From contig JAGAEK010000135.1 in assembly GCA_017828835.1 (NCBI GenBank), forward strand, positions 1 to 19,323: a stretch of DNA of 19,323 nt. The letters run 5' to 3'. The translations under genes and the position numbers were made by a program. Below the pieces are notes generated by a model that was not told the DNA's origin, made no database searches, and saw only the letters and a program-made list of their open reading frames with translations. Positions 1 to 6,900 of the stretch are shown piece after piece. This DNA comes from Oscillospiraceae bacterium. Its GTDB lineage: Bacteria; Bacillota; Clostridia; Oscillospirales; Ruminococcaceae. Every line of letters begins with the position of its first letter. The first letter of the stretch is position 1.

Positions 1-1
1 C

Positions 2-373
2 GGGGGCGCGGGTCTCCGGTGGAGACCTCTGCCGAAGGCAGAAGCGCTGACCGAGCCGACAGGCGAGACCCGGCACTATGAATATCTCAAACAGAACCGC
101 CCCTCAACCGTCGGCGTTATGCGGTTGAACGGAACGCTTGAAGAGTATCTCAAAGAGGTCAATCAAGAGGTGACAGCAATACTTGATACGCTCGTCCTTC
201 AGTACGCCAAAGCGGAAGGCGTAACAGAATTCCTTAAACGATCGGATCAGCTTGAATGGATACAAAAGAAGAACAACATCCGAACTCAGTGTTACGTGTT
301 GCTCTCCGCGCCGTCTTTGTCCTCGGAGACTAGACGCACGGCGATGCGTTCCTCGGGATCGTCTATGCCGTGA
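2..373 (+). CDS. tnpV: TnpV-like transposon-encoded protein, 5' partial and 3' degraded
   Basis: The reading frame is open from base 2 and runs off the left edge; the first in-frame ATG at 119 lies inside the gene and is not its start. The visible protein contains LNGTLEEYLKEV, then AEGVTEFLK, then LEWIQKKNNIR, which is the order and spacing of the C-terminal half of the small TnpV proteins found on conjugative and mobilisable elements of Clostridia. Their molecular function is unknown. After NNIRTQ (about base 287) the family's usual last dozen residues (AEE-type helix ending in a hydrophobic stretch) are missing and the frame continues only as an antisense reading of the mscS 3' end, so the true gene end is probably lost at a junction. 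I see this as the remnant edge of an old mobile element. The family call rests on recalled motif resemblance. Confidence 0.62.
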   Translation, partial: GGAGLRWRPLPKAEALTEPTGETRHYEYLKQNRPSTVGVMRLNGTLEEYLKEVNQEVTAILDTLVLQYAKAEGVTEFLKRSDQLEWIQKKNNIRTQCYVLLSAPSLSSETRRTAMRSSGSSMP

Positions 374-1125
374 TCGCGCAGTTCACCGGCACAGTTCTCG
401 ATGAGATCAAAATATACGTCCCAGTATTTTTCGGTTTGGCACCAAACGCGCACCGTGAAGATATAAGTGTCGTCGTCGACAGCCGACAGGCGCGCAAACG
501 GCGCGGGATCGTCGCATACTCCCGCGGTATTTGTTGCGGCGTGCATAAGCACCTCTTTGACGAAATTCTGGTCGATGTCGTTGGTGATCTTGAAATCCTG
601 ATCGATACGGCGCTTCTCATTCGCCGTAAAATTGGTGACGTTTGAAGACATCAGATCGCCGTTGGGCACAAGAATCAACTTATTGTCGAGTGTCATGATT
701 TTGGTGTAGAAGATGCTGATATCGTTCACAAACCCCTCCGCGCCGGTACTCTCGATATAGTCGCCGATTTTAAACGGACGGAAAATCAAGATCATGAAGC
801 CGCCCGCCAGATTTGAAAGTGCCCCCTGGAACGCTAATCCGACAGCTAAACCCGCGCTTGCCAGCAGAGCAACGACGCTGGTCATCGGTACGCCGATGAT
901 TTCGATAATTCCGATGAGGAGGAAGACGTACAATAAAAACTTGGCGATCTTTCCGAGGACAATCTTGACAAGCTTATCAAAATTCGTCTTCTCAAGCGCC
1001 CGGTTCACCGCTTTGCCGATCGTTTTTATTAGCAACAGCCCCACCACTGTTACGACTATCGCAAGCACAATCTTCCCACCGTAGGAACTGCCGATATCGA
1101 TCACTTTGTTTAAGAATTCTTTCAT
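292..1125 (-). CDS. mscS: MscS-family small-conductance mechanosensitive channel
   Basis: This 277-residue protein is the usual length for MscS. It should form a homoheptameric inner-membrane channel that opens under membrane tension and releases solutes during hypo-osmotic shock. Three hydrophobic segments are visible at about residues 18-37, 60-79 and 84-114. The third is the Gly/Ala-rich pore helix (ASAGLAVGLAFQGALSNLAG), followed by the family hallmarks FRPFKIGDYIE at 115-125 and VPNGDL at 153-158, the beta-domain linker. The C-terminal cytoplasmic vestibule domain is complete and ends in a short acidic tail. The ATG at 1125 is preceded by AAAAGGAG about 13 bases upstream, slightly far but the only candidate. 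The gene is transcribed away from the fibre block and has its own promoter at 1245-1274. Its 3' end overlaps the frame of the degraded TnpV gene. Confidence 0.95.
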   Translation of the reverse strand: MKEFLNKVIDIGSSYGGKIVLAIVVTVVGLLLIKTIGKAVNRALEKTNFDKLVKIVLGKIAKFLLYVFLLIGIIEIIGVPMTSVVALLASAGLAVGLAFQGALSNLAGGFMILIFRPFKIGDYIESTGAEGFVNDISIFYTKIMTLDNKLILVPNGDLMSSNVTNFTANEKRRIDQDFKITNDIDQNFVKEVLMHAATNTAGVCDDPAPFARLSAVDDDTYIFTVRVWCQTEKYWDVYFDLIENCAGELRDHGIDDPEERIAVRLVSEDKDGAESNT

Positions 1126-1244
1126 AGTCTGAACAAAACTCCTTTTCTACTTCTGCAGGCAGATGTGAGTTTGACTACGGTCGCCTTCCGACAGCTGTTT
1201 TCGGCTCTTTTGTCTGTCTCTTCATTGCCTTATGTACTGATTGA

Positions 1245-1274
1245 ATTATACAATATTATCAAAAAAAAAGTCAA
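1245..1274 (-). promoter_or_regulatory. Sigma-A-type promoter of mscS
   Basis: On the minus strand TTGACT (1274-1269) and TATAAT (1250-1245) are separated by 18 bases, which includes a run of T. The predicted start is near 1238, giving an mscS leader of about 110 nt. In that leader (1126-1238) I see no convincing structure. Confidence 0.7.
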
Positions 1275-1298
1275 CAAAAAAACGCTTCAAAAAAAACG

Positions 1299-1341
1299 TT
1301 AATTCTCAAAACAACGCAACAGTAACAAAGGGGAGAATTAA
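1299..1341. repeat. Perfect 9-bp inverted repeat between divergent promoters
   Basis: TTAATTCTC at 1299-1307 is matched by GAGAATTAA at 1333-1341 with 25 bases between. It lies between the mscS -35 box and the fibre-operon -35 box in an A-rich stretch. It could be a binding site for a dimeric regulator acting on one or both promoters; in this AT-rich context a chance match is also possible. Confidence 0.35.
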
Positions 1342-1405
1342 AATTGAAAAAACAATGGGATTTATCTTCTGCGAACAAGACACAACAAAAATTTTTCGTT
1401 GTATA

Positions 1406-1435
1406 TTGACAAAACAACACTTTGTATGGTATAAT
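1406..1435 (+). promoter_or_regulatory. Strong sigma-A promoter of the fibre/adhesin operon
   Basis: TTGACA (1406-1411) and TATAAT (1430-1435) are both exact consensus with an 18-base spacer. The predicted start is near 1442, so the first gene (ATG at 1696) has a leader of about 250 nt. This is the only convincing promoter seen ahead of the eight plus-strand genes that end at 12677. Confidence 0.82.
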
Positions 1436-1463
1436 GAGCCGAATGTAGATTTCGTTAATTAAC

Positions 1464-1563
1464 TTGGCACGGTTAACGGCAGACTTTTAAGGTAAAGCAC
1501 GGGATACCGTGCAAGGTTAGTGAACGGAGTTTTACATTCCGAATATATTATCTGACTGTGCCA
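1464..1563 (+). promoter_or_regulatory. Structured 5' leader RNA, possible cis-regulatory element
   Basis: Within the leader a closing stem can form from TGGCAC (1465-1470) with GTGCCA (1558-1563), continued by CAGA (1480-1483) with TCTG (1551-1554). Inside it lie a perfect 6-bp hairpin GCACGG-GATA-CCGTGC (1497-1512) and a 4-bp hairpin CGGA/TCCG (1525-1541). The loop of the latter carries TTTAC (1531-1535), complementary to GTAAA (1492-1496) just before the first hairpin, so a pseudoknot is possible. The nested layout resembles a riboswitch or protein-bound leader. I do not recognise it as any known class, and the folding was done by eye. Confidence 0.45.
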
Positions 1564-1593
1564 TATGCCACGATGACGCAGCAGTGATATAGA

Positions 1594-1667
1594 GTGAGGC
1601 GAACCTCACCGCACCGTTGGGGCAGCGTAATGTCCCGCACATTTACTATAGGGCATGACGCCCCAAC
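1594..1667 (+). promoter_or_regulatory. Two tandem leader hairpins just upstream of the first fibre gene
   Basis: The first hairpin is GTGAGG-CGAA-CCTCAC (1594-1609). The second has perfect 8-bp arms GTTGGGGC (1616-1623) and GCCCCAAC (1660-1667), with an inner ATGTCCC/GGGCAT pairing that leaves one base bulged. No T-run follows, so neither is a normal terminator. They end about 13 bases before the GGAGG ribosome binding site at 1681 and could stabilise the message or modulate translation. Alternatively this could be a small dispersed palindromic repeat, because GC-rich paired blocks of this kind recur between genes in Clostridia. Confidence 0.45.
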
Positions 1668-1695
1668 AAATTTACTTTATGGAGGAATCAATTCA

Positions 1696-2487
1696 ATGAA
1701 GAAGAATTGGACCATGAGGGTTGCTATTCTTGTGGTAGCTCTCACACTGATCACCAGCTGCTTTGTAGGCGGCACTTTCGCAAAATACGTCACCGGCGCT
1801 TCTGCCGAGGACACCGCGCGCGTTGCTAAATTCGGCGTTACTGTCGAAGCTGACGGCGCACTTTTCGCTAACCAATATGAAACTGACGAAGACCTGAATG
1901 ATGATGAAGCGGCTATCGTCGGCAAATATTCCGTTATTGCTGCCGCTGCAGAAGGCGCGGATGCGGATAACGTCGTCGCTCCCGGAACATCTTTTGAAGG
2001 CGGCACGTTCGCACTTTCCGGAACTCCCGAAGTAGCAGTTCGCATCGGTTACACCGTCGAGATCGCAGCTGAAGGCTGGAATCTCCCCGTTGCGACAACC
2101 GCTGATCCCGGCACAACAAAAGCTGAAGCTGTCGGCGAAGAATACTTCCCGATCATCTTCACCATCAACGGCGTTCAGTACAAAGTCGGCGCTGAAGAGG
2201 CTGTCGAAACACCTGCTAAAGCAGATCCCACTGTTAAAGTTTTCGATACAATCGAAGATTTGATCGCAGGTATTGAAGAGGATCTCGAAGCATACTCTGC
2301 CGTTTACGCTGCTAACACCGATCTTTCCAGTGACGACGTTGCCGGTCTGTCCATCAGCTGGGAATGGCCGTTCTACGTAAGCGATGAAAACGACGTTAAG
2401 GATACCGCTCTGGGCGACGCCGCTGCTGCCGGCAACGCTGCTACCCTTGATGTTGCCATCGGCGTTACAGTTACCCAGATCGACTAA
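1696..2487 (+). CDS. SipW-type secreted subunit, TasA/camelysin-like (subunit 1)
   Basis: First gene of the block, 263 residues. The ATG at 1696 is chosen because GGAGG (1681-1685) sits 10 bases upstream; the open frame back to 1594 lies in the leader. The N-terminus has the SipW-style layout: a short basic start, a hydrophobic core (residues 8-25), then GGTFAKY (25-31) and a polar segment with TARVAKFGV (40-48). Known proteins with this leader (TasA, TapA, camelysin) are cut by SipW-type peptidases and assemble into surface fibres. The mature chain is acidic and Ala/Val/Thr-rich, as expected for a beta-sandwich, and has no anchor. Its last 42 residues, from WEWPFYVSD at 222 to the end, resemble the end of the ectodomain of the protein at 11300-12046. 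First position and the strong promoter suggest the major subunit. That role is inferred. Confidence 0.72.
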   Translation: MKKNWTMRVAILVVALTLITSCFVGGTFAKYVTGASAEDTARVAKFGVTVEADGALFANQYETDEDLNDDEAAIVGKYSVIAAAAEGADADNVVAPGTSFEGGTFALSGTPEVAVRIGYTVEIAAEGWNLPVATTADPGTTKAEAVGEEYFPIIFTINGVQYKVGAEEAVETPAKADPTVKVFDTIEDLIAGIEEDLEAYSAVYAANTDLSSDDVAGLSISWEWPFYVSDENDVKDTALGDAAAAGNAATLDVAIGVTVTQID

Positions 2488-2534
2488 TTTAAGTTACGTC
2501 TGAGTAAATCGGCTAAATTGTTTTGAAATTATTT

Positions 2535-2630
2535 CTTTCGCCCGCTCACGTGGCGGGCGGGCGAAAGAGGATTTCGCCCCGGACCGTTGCTCCCGGCGGT
2601 TTGTGCGGAAGTGTCGGTCCGCGACGAAAT
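2535..2630 (+). promoter_or_regulatory. Pair of stable intergenic RNA hairpins between subunits 1 and 2
   Basis: Hairpin A has perfect 11-bp arms CTTTCGCCCGC (2535-2545) and GCGGGCGAAAG (2557-2567). Hairpin B is a compound stem: ATTTCG (2571-2576) with CGAAAT (2625-2630), and GGACCG (2581-2586) with CGGTCC (2615-2620), separated by a CCCC/GCGA internal loop. Neither is followed by a T-run. They fill most of the 227-base gap after the first gene and may act as a 3'-end stabiliser or processing site that raises subunit 1 over the rest. The remaining 2631-2697 stretch is AT-rich and ends in the next ribosome binding site. Confidence 0.55.
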
Positions 2631-2714
2631 CAAAAAGATCTTCGCACGGCGGAATAATATAATGAAAGTATTAAAAAATCTATTATATATATATTATGAA
2701 AGGAGAGATCGAAA

Positions 2715-3296
2715 ATGAACAGAACGCGTAAACACAGCGGAATATTTATTGACGTTGTGCTGATTGTTGTCGTCCTGGCGGTCTTTTCCTCTTTTTTGGC
2801 GGCGGGAATCATAGCTAAATTCCGTACCGTCGGATCCAGTGCTTCCAACGCGCGTGTTGCGACTTTCAGCATCGACGCCGCAAGAAGCGATGAAAACAAT
2901 GTTTCGTACGTTCTTACCGGAGGAACTTTCGTTCCCGGCAGTGAATCAAACGACTACACACTGACGATTGCCAACAATTCCGAAACTGCAGTGAGATATT
3001 TTGTCGAACTCGTTTTCGGTGAAGGCGTATCGGAGTACGTTCAAGTCTATCACGTTACGGAAGGTGCCGACCCCGTTTTGATTGCGCCCGTCGACGGCAA
3101 GATCATACTCGAGGGCTCAGCTCTCGCCGCCGGTACGTCCAGTGTGACCGAAACATTCTCTTTCGCCGTCGACGCGACGAAGGTCCCGCTTTCGGTCTAC
3201 GGAGGACTGACTCCGGACACGAGCAATCCGCTCAAATCCACCGATTCCGTTGCAATAGATTTTGACGCTCTCGTCAAATTCGTACAGATTGACTAA
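2715..3296 (+). CDS. SipW-type secreted subunit, TasA/camelysin-like (subunit 2)
   Basis: 193 residues, ATG at 2715 preceded by AAAGGAGAG (2699-2707) at good spacing. A hydrophobic segment at residues 10-31 is followed by IIAKF (32-36) and then ASNARVATFSI (43-53), which lines up with TARVAKFGV in subunit 1, so the two leaders are related. The rest is a probable beta-sandwich with a FVPGSESNDYTLTIANNSE segment, the place where TasA and camelysin proteins carry a loop of the PGD-x-x-T type. The chain ends in FVQID, close to the VTQID end of subunit 1, with no wall anchor. The next gene starts 11 bases after the stop, so the two are co-transcribed. It is probably exported and cut by one of the two downstream peptidases. 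Exact role (minor subunit, cap or assembly factor) unknown. Confidence 0.7.
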   Translation: MNRTRKHSGIFIDVVLIVVVLAVFSSFLAAGIIAKFRTVGSSASNARVATFSIDAARSDENNVSYVLTGGTFVPGSESNDYTLTIANNSETAVRYFVELVFGEGVSEYVQVYHVTEGADPVLIAPVDGKIILEGSALAAGTSSVTETFSFAVDATKVPLSVYGGLTPDTSNPLKSTDSVAIDFDALVKFVQID

Positions 3297-3307
3297 GGGG
3301 GCGTGTG

Positions 3308-3952
3308 ATGTTGAAAATGATTAAGAACAAAAAACTTTTCGTTACCGCGCTCGCATTGATGCTCGCGGTGGTTATCGCCGCTACGGCAGGCATCGTTTCC
3401 GCAAAATATCTCGGTCAAAAGAATGTGGACGGTACCATAGGGCTGAAAGCCGACCTTGCCGAAAGCATCAAAGTATACGAACACGTCGCAGACAGACAGA
3501 CCGACGGCTCCTATGATTTCGGTACGTCCACAACTGAAGGAGACCAGACGTATATGCTTATGCCCGGCGTGGATGTCAAAAAAGATCCTACCGTGCGACT
3601 CACCGGATATACCGGACTTCCGGCGTATCTGTTCATTACGGTTACGGACGATATCCCGAGCGATGATGATTATGTCACCTATTCAGTCGCCGAAGGATGG
3701 ACTGTGCTCGAGGGTGTTTCCGGTGTTTGGTACAAGGAGCTTACCGTCAGCGATGTTCCCCAAGGGACTGAAACATATAAAGATTATCCCATACTTGCTC
3801 AAACGAACGGGTATCAGCTTATAGTCAGCGATGCGCTTCCCAGAGATACGCAGTACGTGCTTTCGTTCAGCGCTTGTATAGGACAAAAGACGGCTGAAAA
3901 CAATACACCCGCTACAGTCTATGCGGCGCTTAACGGCGCTACAGGTAATTAA
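3308..3952 (+). CDS. SipW-type secreted protein (subunit 3)
   Basis: 214 residues. The ATG at 3308 is chosen over the GTG at 3305 and the ATG at 3317 because AAGGGGG (about 3295-3301) sits 6-7 bases before it. The N-terminus has basic residues, a hydrophobic core (about 10-30) and VSAKYLG (30-36), the same AKY signature that ends the leader of subunit 1. The mature part is acidic and contains MPGVDVKKDPTVRLTGY, a proline-glycine motif followed by a strand that is common in SipW-type surface proteins, and later DYPILAQTNGYQLIV. No anchor or transmembrane tail is present. It lies 11 bases after subunit 2 and 14 bases before the giant adhesin. I do not recognise a named family beyond this group; role inferred from company. 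Confidence 0.68.
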   Translation: MLKMIKNKKLFVTALALMLAVVIAATAGIVSAKYLGQKNVDGTIGLKADLAESIKVYEHVADRQTDGSYDFGTSTTEGDQTYMLMPGVDVKKDPTVRLTGYTGLPAYLFITVTDDIPSDDDYVTYSVAEGWTVLEGVSGVWYKELTVSDVPQGTETYKDYPILAQTNGYQLIVSDALPRDTQYVLSFSACIGQKTAENNTPATVYAALNGATGN

Positions 3953-3966
3953 GGAAGGAGGATATT

Positions 3967-6900
3967 ATGAAAAAACACATTTCTGCACGAATAGTATCCT
4001 TCTTGCTTGCGATGATACTGATTTTCGCGGCGTCGCCGCTCAGCACTTTCGGTGCTGCGTCACAAAACGGCGCTGAGACCGCTTCTTCAGGCAATTCGGT
4101 ATCTGACATTTACTGGCAGCTTTTTGTCAAACCGTTCCTCAAGCCTGCGGCGGATGCTGAAGGTCTTCCTGAAAATGCCAAATTATCGTTGGAAATCATT
4201 TCCAACCCGTTCAGCAGAAAAAACGGCTCGGGTAATTACAATTTTCTTGATTTCTACGATATCAAGGCGGTAGATAAGCAGTCCGGCAAGGAAATCCATC
4301 CCGTCGGCGAGGTTGAAGTTACAATTACCGACGCCCGCATCAAAGAAGGCCAGTCGGTATATATCCTGCATGTGCTCGATGATGAAAACGTTATAAGAGA
4401 CACCTCGAATTACGTCTTAAAGACCGATTCTGCGTTTATTTCCGCTTTCCCCGCCGCCGCTAAAGCCGCAAAGAAAGCGCTTGGTATAAACGGCGTTGCT
4501 GTCGAAATTATCGACGATCTCGTCGTAGACGGCACGAGCATTACCTTTAAGACCAGTTCGTTCTCGATATTTGCTATCTCCGAGAACCCCATACTCACAG
4601 TCAATTTCTACAAGGGACCTAAGACTGACGCGAACAGCAAGATTGTCAGCATTCGCGTCAAGAAGTCCGATGCCGAGGGGTATCCTTCTACTGAAAATCC
4701 TCCTGTGGAGACTGAGTTTGAAAAGATCCTCTACGATCCCGGAGTGAATGCCGGACTGGATGCAAATATCCTTTTCCGCGGCTGGTTTGAAAGCAATACC
4801 TACGACGCTTCCGACGCAGTCCGTGTGACCGAACCTGAAGATGATCCAAACGGCGCGTATGTAAGCGGCTCGATGACGATACAGGACGTCAGGGACAAGG
4901 TCGCCGAGATCCTTAACGCCGAAAACTTCAACGGCGGTGAAAAGGATTTCTACGCAATGCTCTATAAGCAGTTCGTGGTAACCTATTTCGACCAGACAGG
5001 CAAGATCTGTTTGGGCAGAGATTTCGCCATGCAGCGCGCTTACAGCGAGACCGGCGTCGAGACCGAACTTACCGAATTGGATTATCAGGTCACTTTGACT
5101 TACGTTCCTTACGGTCAGTTCGAAAACTTCGAAGGATGGAAACTCAAGACCGGCGATAAGGATAATAACGATGGCTACTATACCGCGCAGGCGCAGCATA
5201 TGGTCGGTATCTATACCACTACGCCGCCTGACGGCACGCCCGAAATCACAGGCGAAGAAGCCAGAAATCATATTTACACGACGCCCACCTGGACCCGCAT
5301 CAGCGGCAATATCTACCTCCAGGCGGAATCCCCCGAGGGCAACTGGCTCGTCTTTAACGAAAACGGCAAGGGTGCTACCTATGTAGCGCCGCAGTTCGTC
5401 AAAAAAGGCGAAAACACAGTCAACCCTTCTGACTATGAAACTCCAGTTGAGATGCAGCGTCACGGTTACAGATTCGACGGCTGGTATCTGCCCAGCGGTT
5501 ACGAGCAGGCGCTCGACGAAAACAACCAGCCCGTTTACGACGAAAACAATCAGCCCGTTTACGACACGTCCAAACCGCTGAAAGATGCGGCGGGCAACGT
5601 CATACTGGGCGAGTTATTCGTATTCGGCGATCCTCTTGATGATAACGTTACCGTCTATGCAAAATGGGTCCCTGCCGAATCCGCAACATATACGGTCGTC
5701 GTCTGGGTCGAAAAATCCGCCGATACCTACGAAAACAACGTAACGAGCGGAGCGCGCCAGTATGACTTCTACGATTCGTTCAACTTTGTCGGTTCGACCA
5801 ACCAGGTCATAACGGCGGTTTCCGACGCCACATCGAGTGTTACCGACATCGACGGTACATACAGTAACGCCCGTATCCGCGGCACTTATGCCAACGGACA
5901 GGCATTAGACCGGACGATAGCTATCACCGGTTACCACAGAAATACCGAAAAGACGCAGCTCTCCGTGAACGTCGTTCCCGAGGGCACTTCGGTGATCAAC
6001 GTCTATTACGACCGCAATACGGTAAGATACACGTTCTATTATCCGTACGGAGCGGCTTCTTCAGCTTACGAAGTATACACCGGCAACTCTGCAGGGCAGT
6101 ATTATATCAAAAACGGCGATGACTATGAAGGCCCGTACTACATGACCTACAGCAACGGCGTGTGGACCTACGAGACCGGCGAATACGTTTATACTCCCTA
6201 CACCGGAACGGAAAACGGCTCTTACTATATCGACGTCGATGGCGAAAAAGAACCTGCCACACTCACCAGAGTCGGTGATACCTGGACTTACCAGACCACT
6301 GTGACCGGTTATCACCTGACCAATTCGACAAGCAACGGCAACTATTATATTTCCGACGGCAACGGCGGTTACAGACAGGTCTATCTGACCCGCAGCGGCA
6401 ACGTATGGACTTACGATACCGGCGAAGATGAGTATGTTGAAAGCAACAGTACTTCGAGCGGATATTATTATATTCCCGACGGCAACGGCGGCTACAGGAG
6501 GGTCTACCTTAACAGATCCGGTAGCGCCTGGACTATCAATGGCGAGTATGATTACATATATACTCCGCAACAAAATGCTGATAATTACAGTGGTAATAGC
6601 GGTAATAATGTAACTAACCCGTATGGATCTGACGATGGAGTCAATTTCTATCCCATATATTGGGGCAGAGAATACTCAGTATATGGAACAAGAGCCTTCT
6701 GGAAAACCCAAACTTGGTACGGATATTCCGATCGTTACCATGGTATGGTGTACAGTAGGGAACAGATTAACAGACCTTATTCAGGTCCAATTTATGTTCA
6801 ATCCGATATTCTGGCGATTGTCACCGAAGCGTACGAATACGGTCCGTATCAAGTCTCGGAAGTATATGAAGGGACTGTCTACACCAGAGATCCCATCACT

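Noticed and set aside
1464..1563. Cyclic-di-GMP riboswitch (class I or II) in the fibre leader
   Set aside because: Tempting for a biofilm-type operon, but the conserved loop sequences of those classes as I know them are not present.
2658..2663. TATAAT before subunit 2 as an internal promoter
   Set aside because: No -35-like hexamer at 16-18 bases upstream; the stretch is simply AT-rich ahead of the ribosome binding site.
4417..5463. 348-codon open frame on the minus strand inside the adhesin gene
   Set aside because: It is the antisense shadow of a well-supported 1888-residue gene, has no ribosome binding site and no recognisable domain.
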